The position numbers were made by a program, and so were the translations under genes. DNA of 64,000 nt, taken from positions 7,197,001-7,261,000 of the forward strand of contig NZ_CP109178.1 in assembly GCF_036248255.1 (NCBI RefSeq). The letters are read 5' to 3'. Position 1 is the stretch's first letter; each line of letters begins with the position of its first letter. Below are positions 7,503 through 16,587 of the stretch, piece after piece. Below the pieces are notes generated by a model that was not told the origin of the DNA, ran no database searches, and saw only the letters and a list, made by a program, of their open reading frames with translations. This DNA comes from Streptomyces sp. NBC_01717 (lineage in GTDB: Bacteria > Actinomycetota > Actinomycetes > Streptomycetales > Streptomycetaceae).

Positions 7503-9776
7503 ATGACAGGACCCCTGGTCCCTTTCCGCGAAATCGTTCTCAAGGTTCACAGCAGGTGCGATCTTGCCTGCGACCATTGCTACGTCTATGAACATGCAGA
7601 TCAGAGCTGGCGTACCCGTCCGAAAACAATCTCTGACGAAGTCATCTTCCGGACTGCTCAGCGCCTGGCTGAGCATGCCAAGACACATGCACTGCCCTCC
7701 GTGTCAGTGATCCTGCACGGAGGGGAGCCTCTGCTGGCAGGCCCCGCGCGACTGCGGCGCATCTGCGAAGAACTCACCACCGCCTTCGACGGCGTCGCCG
7801 AGCTCGACCTGCGTATCCACACCAATGGTCTGCAGCTCAGCCCCCGCTATCTCGACCTCTTCAGCGAGTACGACGTCAAGGTGGGTATCTCCCTCGACGG
7901 CGACCGCGAGGCAAACGACCGGCACCGCCGGTTCGCCGACGGACGCAGCAGCCACCCCCTGGTCCTCAAGGCCGTCGAGCTGCTCCGCCAGGAGCGGTAC
8001 CGCCATCTGAACCTCGGGCTCCTGTGCACGATCGACATCGAGAACGACCCGCGCGCGGTCCTCGACGCCCTCGTCGAGCTCGATCCGCCGCTCATCGACT
8101 TCCTTCTTCCGCACGCCACCTGGGACGAGCCGCCGCCGCGCCCGGACGGCTCGCGCACCGCCTATGCCGACTGGCTCCTCGCGGTATTCGACCGCTGGCA
8201 GGAGCAGGGGCGCCCGGTGCCCGTGCGGCTCTTCTCCTCGGTCCTGTCCACGCTGAGCGGCGGTCCCAGCCTCACCGAGTCCCTCGGGCTCGCCCCCACC
8301 GACCTCGTCGTCGTCGAGACCGACGGCCAGTTGGAGCAGGTCGACTCGCTCAAGAGCGCCTACGAGGGTGCGGCGGCCACCGGGTTCGACGTCTTCACGC
8401 ACGCCTTCGACGAGGTCGCGGCCCATCCCGGGGTCCGGGCCCGGCAGCTCGGGCTGGACGGCGTCAGCGACACCTGCCGCAGCTGCCCCGTCGTGCGGTC
8501 GTGCGGCGGCGGTCTCTACACGCACCGCTACAAGTCGGCGGATGCCGTGGATCCCGCCCGGGCGTTCGACCACCCTTCCGTGTATTGCGACGATCTCGAG
8601 GCGCTGGTGCGCGGCGTCGAGGAACGGACGTCGGCCTCCGCGGTACCGGCCGCGGTGGCGGACCCCGCCGAGCTGGGCGCCGAGCAGCGGGACCTCACCC
8701 GCACAGCGCTCGCCGTGCTCCACAGCGACCTGGACGGACGCGGCGGCGACCACTGGGCGGCCGCCTGGGAGCTGGCGTCAACGGTAGAGGGATCCGAGGG
8801 CGGATCGCGAGGCCTGGACGAGGCGCTCGCGCACCCCTACGCCCGCAGCTGGCTGCATGACGCACTCTCCGCCGTGCACGAGGAGAGGCCCGGTGCCGGG
8901 AGGGTCGCGTGGCGGCTGTCGTCGTACGTCGCGGTTGCCGTGGTCCGCGCCGGGCTCGATCTGGCCGTACCGGTCGCCTACCGGGACGGCATGCTCGCCC
9001 TGCCCGGCCTCGGCTCGCTGCGGATCGACGGGCTGCGGGACGGCACGGCTCAGGTGCGCGTCACCGACGACGGCTTCCTGGTGCGCCGCGCGGGTGACGG
9101 CCGTCAGGGTGCTTTCGAACGGCGGATCGTACGGGGCCGGGCGCCCGGTCGGGACTGGCTGCCGGTGCGCCGGCTCGGTGGCGGTGACGCGCCCGGTGCG
9201 GCGCCCGGCTCGGCCCCCCGTTGGCTGCTCGACGACCTGGACCCGTACCGCGACTGCTTCCCCGCTCGCCCGGCCGCCCGGCTCCGGCAGGACGAGGCCG
9301 ACCGCCTCGGCGCCGGACTGGACCGGGCCTGGGCACGGATCGCGAAGCGCGCACCGCGGCACGCCGCGGAGATGGCCCAAAGTCTGACCACGGTGACGCC
9401 ACTGAACGGCCCCGCGCCGGGGGAGCCCTCGGTGGGACGGCACGGATACGGCGCGCTGGGCATCCGACCGGACGACAGCGCCGAGCAGTTGCCGCTCGCT
9501 CTGCTGCGGGGCTTTCGCCAGGCCAAGCTCCGGGCGCTGCTCGACGTCACGGATCTTTACGCGGCGGACGGCTCCTGGGAACATCGAACGCCGTGGCAGG
9601 AGGAACTGGTTCCGTTTTCCCGGCTGCTGGCTGAAACGTACGAACGGGTGGCGCTCGGGGCATTCGAGCCGCATTATCTCGACGGCGTACCGCAGGCCAT
9701 CGAAACGCTGGAGCGCGCAGCCGAGCTCACCGTCAGCGGAAAGCAGCTGCTCGACCTGATGAGAAAGGAGGTCTGA
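7503..9776 (+). CDS. fxsB: FxsB radical SAM/SPASM cyclophane maturase with degenerate HEXXH-like C-domain
   Basis: A 757-aa enzyme. Residues 15-30 carry the radical SAM cluster motif C19-x3-C23-x2-C26 (C-D-L-A-C-D-H-C-Y-V-Y-E-H), followed by H-G-G-E-P-L-L. The SPASM auxiliary-cluster cysteines are C325, C328, C334 and C362. It should install a C-C crosslink on FxsA using SAM in the cytoplasm. From about residue 390 a second domain resembles the HEXXH domain often linked to FxsB (A-K-L-R-A-L-L-D-V-T-D-L-Y, then W-Q-E-E-L-V-P-F-S-R-L-L). The motif that normally reads H-E-F-Q-H is R669-G-F-R-Q673 here, so zinc binding looks lost. ATG 7503 has only a weak ribosome site; coupling to fxsA is likely. 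fxsC follows after a 236-bp gap. Confidence 0.93.
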   Translation: MTGPLVPFREIVLKVHSRCDLACDHCYVYEHADQSWRTRPKTISDEVIFRTAQRLAEHAKTHALPSVSVILHGGEPLLAGPARLRRICEELTTAFDGVAELDLRIHTNGLQLSPRYLDLFSEYDVKVGISLDGDREANDRHRRFADGRSSHPLVLKAVELLRQERYRHLNLGLLCTIDIENDPRAVLDALVELDPPLIDFLLPHATWDEPPPRPDGSRTAYADWLLAVFDRWQEQGRPVPVRLFSSVLSTLSGGPSLTESLGLAPTDLVVVETDGQLEQVDSLKSAYEGAAATGFDVFTHAFDEVAAHPGVRARQLGLDGVSDTCRSCPVVRSCGGGLYTHRYKSADAVDPARAFDHPSVYCDDLEALVRGVEERTSASAVPAAVADPAELGAEQRDLTRTALAVLHSDLDGRGGDHWAAAWELASTVEGSEGGSRGLDEALAHPYARSWLHDALSAVHEERPGAGRVAWRLSSYVAVAVVRAGLDLAVPVAYRDGMLALPGLGSLRIDGLRDGTAQVRVTDDGFLVRRAGDGRQGAFERRIVRGRAPGRDWLPVRRLGGGDAPGAAPGSAPRWLLDDLDPYRDCFPARPAARLRQDEADRLGAGLDRAWARIAKRAPRHAAEMAQSLTTVTPLNGPAPGEPSVGRHGYGALGIRPDDSAEQLPLALLRGFRQAKLRALLDVTDLYAADGSWEHRTPWQEELVPFSRLLAETYERVALGAFEPHYLDGVPQAIETLERAAELTVSGKQLLDLMRKEV

Positions 9777-10012
9777 AGCAAGCATTCCGGTTCGGTCCGG
9801 ACTCCGGCACATACACGGGACAACCGGGAGGGGACGACCCACGAGCGAATTCGATCAAGGACGCGATCGATGGCGTCGGGCACGGATGACCGAAAAGGGG
9901 CGTTGAATGACCGAACGCCATGGGGGTGGAGCAAGGTCCGCTCCGGAATGATGAATTCGCTCGCATTCTTTTCACTCCTCGGGTGCGGGTGCTCACACAG
10001 GACGGGGGTCGT

Positions 10013-11344
10013 GTGCACGCAACAACGCAGCAGCGAGCGGCGGACCATCGGCCGTACTTCTTCTTGAGTTATGCGCACACACCGGGGTACGGCGGTGGAA
10101 CGGACCCCGATATGTGGGTCGAACGGCTCTTCCAGGATCTCTGTGGCCACGTGATGGCCATGACCGACCTGCCCGCGGGTGCGCCCGCGGGCTTCATGGA
10201 CCGCGAGATACGCTCCGGCGAGGGCTGGTCGGAACGGCTCGGCGAGGTGCTCGCCACCTGCCGGGTGTTCGTCCCGCTGTTCTCGCCCCGCTACTTCGCC
10301 AGCGAGATGTGCGGCAAGGAGTGGTACGCCTTCGCCCAGCGAGCCATCCACTACCGGGCCCGCCACAACCAGCCGGCCGAGGCCATCGTCCCGGCCCTGT
10401 GGGTGCCGGTGCCGCCCAGCCAACTGCCGGGCCCCGCCGAGCGGTTACAGTTCAACCACCGCGACTTCGGGGACCGTTACGTCAGCGACGGGCTGTACGG
10501 ACTGATCAAGCTCAGACTCTTCGCCGAGGAGTACGAGCGGGCGGTGTACGAACTCGCCAAGCGCATAGTCAACGTCGCCGACACCATGCGGATCGGCACC
10601 GGCCGTCCCGTCGACTACCGCCTGGCCCCCAGCGCCTTCGGCTCACCGAGCAGTGGAGTGACCGGCCCCCGCCCCATGCAGGTGACCATTGCGGCGGCCA
10701 CCCGCCACGACCTCCCCGAAGGGCGCAGCGTCGACTACTACGGCGACAACCCGCAGGACTGGAACCCCTACCACCCCGCCTCGGCACGGCCCCTGGCCTA
10801 TGTCGCCGAGGACCTGGTGCGCTCCCTCAACTACCAGGCCACCATCGCCTCCTTCGACGAGGAGTCCGGCCCCCCGGAGGGCAAACAGCCGCCCAGCAGA
10901 CCGGAGATCCTGCTCGTCGACCGCTGGGCCCTGCAGGACGAGGACCGGCGCCGGCGGCTCGCCGCCTTCGACGCCGAGAACCGCCCGTGGGTGACGATGG
11001 TCGTGCCGTGGAACCGCGAGGACCCCCAGAGCAGAGCCGCCGAGGCCGAGCTGACCGCGAAGCTCGAACAGACGATGCCGACCAAGATGCGCCAGGGCCG
11101 GGCCTACTGCCGCGCCGCCGCCCGGGGCGTACCGAGCATGGAGGCCTTCGGCCAGGTCCTGCCGCAGGTGGTCGAGGCGGCGGCCCAGCAGTACCTGCGA
11201 CATGCCGCGGTCTACCCACCCGCGACGGGCGGCGGGCACACCGAACGGACCCGGCTGACCGGGCCGATGGCGCAGACGCACTTCATACCGGAGACACACC
11301 ACCCTGCGACGGATGCGGAGGACACGGATGACGGCCAGTCGTGA
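10013..11344 (+). CDS. fxsC: TIR-like protein FxsC (TTA codon)
   Basis: A protein of 443 aa from GTG 10013; an in-frame ATG at 9920 would give 474 aa, but the 31 extra codons have poor codon bias. It begins with the TIR-like strand P-Y-F-F-L-S-Y-A-H-T-P-G-Y-G-G-G, then F-M-D-R-E-I-R-S-G-E-G-W, C-R-V-F-V-P-L-F-S-P-R-Y-F-A-S-E-M-C-G-K-E-W-Y-A-F. The last stretch corresponds to the S-x-W-C-x-x-E-L region of TIR folds. FxsC always accompanies FxsA/FxsB loci as I know the family; its function is unproven, and NAD cleavage or scaffolding are both possible. Leu145 is encoded by TTA (10445-10447), implying bldA-dependent translation. The gene ends 17 nt inside fxsT. The 9777-10012 gap may hold its own promoter. 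Confidence 0.87.
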   Translation: MHATTQQRAADHRPYFFLSYAHTPGYGGGTDPDMWVERLFQDLCGHVMAMTDLPAGAPAGFMDREIRSGEGWSERLGEVLATCRVFVPLFSPRYFASEMCGKEWYAFAQRAIHYRARHNQPAEAIVPALWVPVPPSQLPGPAERLQFNHRDFGDRYVSDGLYGLIKLRLFAEEYERAVYELAKRIVNVADTMRIGTGRPVDYRLAPSAFGSPSSGVTGPRPMQVTIAAATRHDLPEGRSVDYYGDNPQDWNPYHPASARPLAYVAEDLVRSLNYQATIASFDEESGPPEGKQPPSRPEILLVDRWALQDEDRRRRLAAFDAENRPWVTMVVPWNREDPQSRAAEAELTAKLEQTMPTKMRQGRAYCRAAARGVPSMEAFGQVLPQVVEAAAQQYLRHAAVYPPATGGGHTERTRLTGPMAQTHFIPETHHPATDAEDTDDGQS

Positions 11345-14300
11345 CGGGCGCATCGTCACCTTCTACTCGTACAAGGGCGGTACGGGGCGCACCATGGCCC
11401 TGGCCAACACCGCCTGGATACTCGCCGCCAACGGCAAACGGGTACTGGCCGTCGACTGGGACCTGGAGGCGCCGGGACTCCACCGGTTCTTCCACCCCTT
11501 CCTCGACCCCTCGACCCTCGGTGCCACCACCGGTGTCATCGATCTGATCACCGAGTACGCCTGGGCAGCGACCAGCCCGGTCCAGCGCGCCGACGACTGG
11601 CACCGTGACTACGCCCGGATCCAGCCGCACGCGGTCTCCCTCACGCCCGAGACGCTCGGCTGGGAGTTCCCGCAGGGCGGAACGCTCGACTTCGTCTCCG
11701 CCGGCCGGCAGAACCGCGAGTACTCCGCGACCGTCTCCACCTTCGACTGGGACAACTTCTACGACCGGCTCGGCGGCGGCCACTTCTTCGACGCCCTGCG
11801 CGACGACATGAAGGCCAACTACGACTACGTCCTCATCGACAGCCGGACCGGTCTCAGCGACATCGCCGACATCTGCACCGTCCATCTGCCCGACGTCCTC
11901 GTCGACTGCTTCACCCTCAGCGACCAGTCCATCGACGGTGCGGCCTCCGTCGCCCGGCAGATCTCCGAGCGCTACACCGGCCGCCCCATCTCGATCTTCC
12001 CCGTCCCGATGCGCATCGACGAGGGCGAGAAGGAGAAAGCCGACGCCGGACGGGCGCTGGCCCGGCTGAAGTTCGACCGGCTGCCGCGCGATCTGTCCGG
12101 CGACGAACTCACGGCCTACTGGGGCGCGGTGGAGATTCCGTACCGTCCCTACTACGCCTACGAGGAGACCCTGGCCACCTTCGGCGACGAGGCCGGTCTC
12201 ACCAACTCGCTGCTCTCTGCCTTCGAACGGCTCACCTCCGTCGTCACCGACCAGCAGGTCACCTCGATGCCGCCGATCGGCGAAGAGGTACGGCTGCGCA
12301 TCCGCGACGCGTTCACCCGGCGCAGGCCCGCGCTGCCCGCCGACCTGTTCCTCAGCTATGTGGCGGAGAACCGGATGTGGGCCGACTGGATCGAATCAGT
12401 CCTCACCCGGGCCGGGTTCCGTGTCGTGCCGCGCGACGTGTCCGCGGAGCGGGAGGCCCTGGAACCGGTGTCCGCGGTCGCCGAGAACGCGACCCGTACC
12501 GTGGTGCTGCTCTCCAGCGCCTACCTCAAGTCGCAGCGTGCGGTGACCCTCTGGGACCGGGCCGTCGCCGATGACCCCGGCGCCGCCCGGCGCCAGCTGC
12601 TGCCGCTCAGGGTCGGTGACGTGCGGCTGTCGGCGCCGTACATCGACCGCAACCCGGTCGACCTCTTCCGGCTCGACGAGGTGCACGCCACGACCTCCCT
12701 GCTGCGCGCCCTGGACCGGCCCGTCCAGCTCACCGACGGTGTCTCGCCCGGACCGCGCTTCCCCGGAACCGTCCCGAGGATCTGGAACGCACCCCCGCGC
12801 AACCCCGGCTTCACCGGCCGCTCCCTGGTCCTGGAGCGGATGCGCGACCAGCTCGGCGGCGGGATGGCCGTCGTACTTCCCCAGCCGCAGACCCTGTACG
12901 GGCTCGGCGGCGTCGGCAAGACCCAGGTGGCCCTGGAGTACGTGCACCGCTTCATGGCCGACTACGACCTGGTGTGGTGGATATCGTCCGAGCAGATCGA
13001 CGACGTGGTGGCCGGGCTCGCCGAGCTCGCCGTCCGTCTCGGCGCCCAGGGCGGCGACGACATGGCGGCCGCCTCGCAGGAGGCCGTCGATCTGCTGCGG
13101 CGCGGGGTCCCCTCGGACCGCTGGTTGCTGGTCTTCGACAACGCGGACGACCCCGAACGGCTGCGGCGGTACTTCCCGCAGGGCGGCTCCGGCCACATCC
13201 TGGTCACCTCCCGGAACCAGGCATGGTCGCAGCACGGCGATGCGCTGCCCGTCGATGTCTTCCTGCGGGAGGAGTCCATCGAGCACCTCCAGCGCCGTGC
13301 CCCCGGGCTGAGCGACGAGGACGCCGCCCAGGTGGCCACCGCCGTCGGCGACCTGCCGCTCGCCGTCGAACAGGCGGCCGCCTGGATCGCGGAGACCGCC
13401 ACCCCGATCGACACCTATCTGGAGCAGCTGGCCCAGCAGGCCCCCGAGGTCCTGGCGCTCAACCAGCCCGCCGGCTACCCGGAGCCGGTCGCCGCGACGT
13501 GGAACATCTCCATCGAACGTCTCAAGGAGCGTTCACCCGCCGCGGTGCGGCTGCTGCAACTCTGTGCCTTCTTCGCCCCCGAGCCGATCTCGGGGAACCT
13601 CCTGTACAGCAAGGAGATGATCGAGGCGCTCAAGCCGTACGACGCCTCACTCCAGGAGAAGCTGGTGCTGGGCCGGGTCATCCGGGAGATCGGCCGGTTC
13701 GCCCTCGCCAAGGTCGACCAGGTCTCCAACTCCATCCAGGTGCACCGTCTGGTGCAGGCCGTCATCCGGGCGCAGCTCAGCGAGGAGGAGCAGCAGGATG
13801 CCCGGCATGTCGTGCACCGCATTCTGGCGGGCGCCCGGCCCGATGACGACGAGCCGATCGACAACCCGTCGACCTGGCCGCAGTTCGCCACCATCTGGCC
13901 GCACCTCGGGCCGTCCGACGCACGCAACTGCAAGGAGCCCGAAGCGCGCAGGCTCCTGATCGACCGGGTCCGCTATCTGTGGAAGCGCGGAGACTTCAGG
14001 ACGGCCACCACCCTCTGCGAGGAGCTGCGCGCCCTCTGGAAGGAGACGCTGGGGGAGCGGGACATCCAGTACCTCTACCTCTGCTTCCACCTCTCCAACA
14101 TCTACCGCTCGCGCGGCCGTTACGTGGAGGCGAGGGAACTCGACGAGATCACCCTCAGCCGGCAGCGGGAGATGCTGGGCCCCGAGCACCCGCACACGTA
14201 CATGAGCACCAGCAGCCTCGCGACGGACCTCGGCACGCTGGGGGAGTACACCAGGGCGATCGAGCTGGCGACCGAGGCCACCGAGGGGTTCAGCCAGATC

Positions 14301-15263
14301 TTCCACGATTCGCACCCGAGGACGCTGGCCGCGGCCAACAACCTGGCGTTCACCCTGCGGGTCGTCGGGCAGTACGCCAGGGCCCGCGAGATCGACCAGG
14401 ACGTGTACGACCGGCGCGTGGAGGTGCTCGGCGCGGAGCATCCGTACAGCCTGTCCTCCGCCATGAACCTGGCCCGTGATCTGCGTGACGTCGGACGGTA
14501 CGAGGACTCCGTCGCCATCCTCAGCCGTACCTACGACAGCTACAAGGCGACCCTCGGGCGCGCTTTCCCCGGCACGCTGAGTGCGGCGAAGAGCCTCGCG
14601 GTCTCGCTGCGCAGGGCAGGGAGACTGGAGGACGCCCGCAGGCTCACGGTGGCCACCCGTGCCAGGTACCGGGCCAAATACACCTCGGCCAACCCCGAAT
14701 CGCTGGCCTGCGACCTCAATATGGCGGCCGACCTGTTCGCGGCGGGCGAGGCGACCGAGGCCAGGGATGCCGCGCAGGAGGTCGTCGACCAGTACATGAA
14801 GGTGCCGGGGGAGAGGCACCCGTACACCCTGGCCGCCCTGAACAACCTCGGCGTCTACCACTCGGGGGCCGGGGCGGCGGAGGAGTCGGAGAGGGTGCTG
14901 ACCCGGGTGGTCGCCACGATGCGGGAGGTGTACGGGCGCGAGCATCCCAACACGTTGTTCAGTGTGATGAACCTGGCCAACGCGACAGCCGAACGGGGCG
15001 ATCTCGAACTCGTACTGGAGACGGAACGGCGGGTGGCCGGACAGCTCCGGGACGTGCTCGGGGCGCATCACCCGGAGACCCTCGCGATGATGTCGAACAT
15101 GGCGGTGACGCTCGACGCGCTGGGGCGCAAGGACGAGGCGCTGCGGGTCAAGTCGGAGACGGTCGAGGAGCTGTCCCGGCAGCTCGGTGACGACCATCCG
15201 CTGACCCGGATCGCCCGGGAGGAGGAGCGCTTCCAGCGCGAACTGGAGCCGCTCGCGGTGTGA
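11328..15263 (+). CDS. fxsT: FxsT: KGGTGRT ATPase - TIR-like - NB-ARC - TPR protein
   Basis: A 1311-aa multidomain protein starting at ATG 11328 with GGAG 7 nt upstream, overlapping fxsC. Residues 8-330 are a ParA/MinD-like ATPase with a variant Walker A (Y-K16-G-G-T-G-R-T22, Arg replacing the usual second Lys) and D-S-R-T-G-L-S. From about 339 there is a TIR-like domain (D-L-F-L-S-Y-V-A-E-N, V-V-L-L-S-S-A-Y-L-K-S-Q). An NB-ARC/STAND NTPase follows: G525-L-G-G-V-G-K531-T, Walker B-like W-L-L-V-F-D-N-A-D-D, and the L676-P-L-A motif. From about 885 to the end are repeated tetratricopeptides of the H-P-x-T-L type. This is the architecture of a ligand-gated STAND switch fused to effector-like parts. 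It closes the fxs operon; a hairpin follows at 15268-15299. Confidence 0.92.
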   Translation: MTASRDGRIVTFYSYKGGTGRTMALANTAWILAANGKRVLAVDWDLEAPGLHRFFHPFLDPSTLGATTGVIDLITEYAWAATSPVQRADDWHRDYARIQPHAVSLTPETLGWEFPQGGTLDFVSAGRQNREYSATVSTFDWDNFYDRLGGGHFFDALRDDMKANYDYVLIDSRTGLSDIADICTVHLPDVLVDCFTLSDQSIDGAASVARQISERYTGRPISIFPVPMRIDEGEKEKADAGRALARLKFDRLPRDLSGDELTAYWGAVEIPYRPYYAYEETLATFGDEAGLTNSLLSAFERLTSVVTDQQVTSMPPIGEEVRLRIRDAFTRRRPALPADLFLSYVAENRMWADWIESVLTRAGFRVVPRDVSAEREALEPVSAVAENATRTVVLLSSAYLKSQRAVTLWDRAVADDPGAARRQLLPLRVGDVRLSAPYIDRNPVDLFRLDEVHATTSLLRALDRPVQLTDGVSPGPRFPGTVPRIWNAPPRNPGFTGRSLVLERMRDQLGGGMAVVLPQPQTLYGLGGVGKTQVALEYVHRFMADYDLVWWISSEQIDDVVAGLAELAVRLGAQGGDDMAAASQEAVDLLRRGVPSDRWLLVFDNADDPERLRRYFPQGGSGHILVTSRNQAWSQHGDALPVDVFLREESIEHLQRRAPGLSDEDAAQVATAVGDLPLAVEQAAAWIAETATPIDTYLEQLAQQAPEVLALNQPAGYPEPVAATWNISIERLKERSPAAVRLLQLCAFFAPEPISGNLLYSKEMIEALKPYDASLQEKLVLGRVIREIGRFALAKVDQVSNSIQVHRLVQAVIRAQLSEEEQQDARHVVHRILAGARPDDDEPIDNPSTWPQFATIWPHLGPSDARNCKEPEARRLLIDRVRYLWKRGDFRTATTLCEELRALWKETLGERDIQYLYLCFHLSNIYRSRGRYVEARELDEITLSRQREMLGPEHPHTYMSTSSLATDLGTLGEYTRAIELATEATEGFSQIFHDSHPRTLAAANNLAFTLRVVGQYARAREIDQDVYDRRVEVLGAEHPYSLSSAMNLARDLRDVGRYEDSVAILSRTYDSYKATLGRAFPGTLSAAKSLAVSLRRAGRLEDARRLTVATRARYRAKYTSANPESLACDLNMAADLFAAGEATEARDAAQEVVDQYMKVPGERHPYTLAALNNLGVYHSGAGAAEESERVLTRVVATMREVYGREHPNTLFSVMNLANATAERGDLELVLETERRVAGQLRDVLGAHHPETLAMMSNMAVTLDALGRKDEALRVKSETVEELSRQLGDDHPLTRIAREEERFQRELEPLAV

Positions 15264-15267
15264 GTTG

Positions 15268-15299
15268 CGGGAGCGTCCGGCCGCCGCCGGCCGCTCCCG
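15268..15299. terminator. Hairpin between convergent fxsT and hydrolase genes
   Basis: Outer arms CGGGAGCG and CGCTCCCG close around a GC-rich, self-complementary CCGGC/GCCGG interior. It sits just past the fxsT stop, and could serve both convergent transcripts. Confidence 0.6.
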
Positions 15300-15320
15300 G
15301 TCCCACTGCTCACCCGGTTA

Positions 15321-16265
15321 TCACTCTGCGGGCGTATCCAGCAGCCAGGTGAGGATCCGGGGGAGCGCGTGGAGCGCGTCGAAGTGCGCGGCCGCCGGTT
15401 CCAGCACGACGGTGGCGTGCGGGATGCGCTCGGCCAGCCAGCGTGAGTGACCGACCGGTGAGAACACGTCCTTCTCACCGTGCCACAGCAGCACCGGACC
15501 CGTGATGTCCGCCGGGTCGAACCCCCACGGGCGGCTGAACGCGATCGCGTCGTCGATCCAGCCGTATGCCGAAGTGCGCAGCCCCTCACGGTAGTTGTTC
15601 AGCAGCATGGAGCGGACCCCGGCGTCGTTCACCACCATCCGGTCGGAATCGGTCAGCTCCCGGCGCAGATCGTCGATGAGCCGAACCGGATTCTGTCTGA
15701 TCACCGCGGACCGCGAGATGAACGACTCCGCCAGTCCGTCCGGGTCGGCCGCCGCCGTGGAGTACGCCAGCACATTCGAGGCGGCCATCCCGTCGAACCA
15801 GTCGAGGCCGTCCGCGCCCCAGGGGGCCAGCCCGACCAGTGCTGCGGTACGGGTGACCCGCTCGGGCATCAGCGCGGCGCAGGCCAGCGCGTGCGAGGCG
15901 CCGCCGGAGCGGCCCACCACGGCGAACCTCTCCAGCCCGATATGGTCCGCGATGGCCCGTACGTCCTCCACGACATCGGCGACACTGCGGCCCGGCAGCC
16001 GGTCGGAGCCGCCGTATCCGGGCCGGTCGTAGGTGATCAGCTGGGTCTTGCGCTGGTACAGCACCATGCCGCGCGGAGCCGGACCGAGCCGGCTTCCGGG
16101 CGTTCCGTGCAGCAGAAAGACCGGTCTGCCCCGCGGATCCCCCAGACGCTCGACCAGCAGATGCCGCCCGTCCGCCGCGCGCACCCGACTGCGCACTCCG
16201 TGCCTCCTCAGCTCGGTGCGGGCACTGCGTGCCCGGCTTTTCCCGCCGATTCGATGATTACCCAT
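15321..16265 (-). CDS. Alpha/beta hydrolase
   Basis: A 314-aa hydrolase of the alpha/beta fold. Visible catalytic features are the oxyanion segment L-L-H-G-T-P-G-S-R, the nucleophile elbow G-R-S-G-G-A-S, an acid in H-G-E-K-D-V-F-S-P and the late His in P-A-A-A-H-F-D-A-L. No signal peptide, so it is cytoplasmic. ATG 16265 is chosen as the first start adjacent to a basic N-terminus; ATG 16313 is also open but both have poor ribosome sites. It faces fxsT tail to tail and diverges from sprD. Substrate unknown; this group includes haloperoxidase-like esterases and lactonases. Nothing ties it to the fxs operon apart from proximity. Confidence 0.85.
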   Translation of the reverse strand: MGNHRIGGKSRARSARTELRRHGVRSRVRAADGRHLLVERLGDPRGRPVFLLHGTPGSRLGPAPRGMVLYQRKTQLITYDRPGYGGSDRLPGRSVADVVEDVRAIADHIGLERFAVVGRSGGASHALACAALMPERVTRTAALVGLAPWGADGLDWFDGMAASNVLAYSTAAADPDGLAESFISRSAVIRQNPVRLIDDLRRELTDSDRMVVNDAGVRSMLLNNYREGLRTSAYGWIDDAIAFSRPWGFDPADITGPVLLWHGEKDVFSPVGHSRWLAERIPHATVVLEPAAAHFDALHALPRILTWLLDTPAE

Positions 16266-16587
16266 CAACGGCCCTATAGAGGCCCCCTGTTGAGGTAAAG
16301 CCTGACCGCGCATCCGGCAGGGGCGTGAACCGGACCCGCAAGGGCCAATACCGGACAGGTCCAGTCCTCACCCACTGCCGACCGGTCGGTTGCACGCGGT
16401 GTTCGCAATCGGAATCGACATGGTGTGACGCCGGGTAAGTGAACGCGGCGCGGCGAAACGGTGGTGTCGTGTGTGCGTCCTGAAGTCGACCTTGTGTGCT
16501 ATCTGCCCGGTCGGAATAGTGGGCGGCTCCATCCTCCGTACCCAAGGCACCCCACTTGCCTGTGTACGGCCCCACAGGAGGTAGAAG
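16266..16587 (+). promoter_or_regulatory. sprD / hydrolase divergent intergenic region
   Basis: This 322-bp gap holds the divergent promoters. Upstream of sprD, TTGTGT (16492-16497), a 17-bp spacer and AATAGT (16515-16520) could be a -35/-10 pair. A perfect 12-bp palindrome CCGACCGGTCGG lies at 16378-16389 and could bind a regulator. The sprD ribosome site AGGAGG is at 16576-16581. No gene is recognisable inside. All assignments are pattern-based. Confidence 0.4.

Noticed and set aside
9907..9951. 14-codon frame with a good ribosome site upstream of fxsC
   Set aside because: Could be a leader peptide, but there is no attenuator-like structure and no F-x-S-x-x end, so support is too weak.
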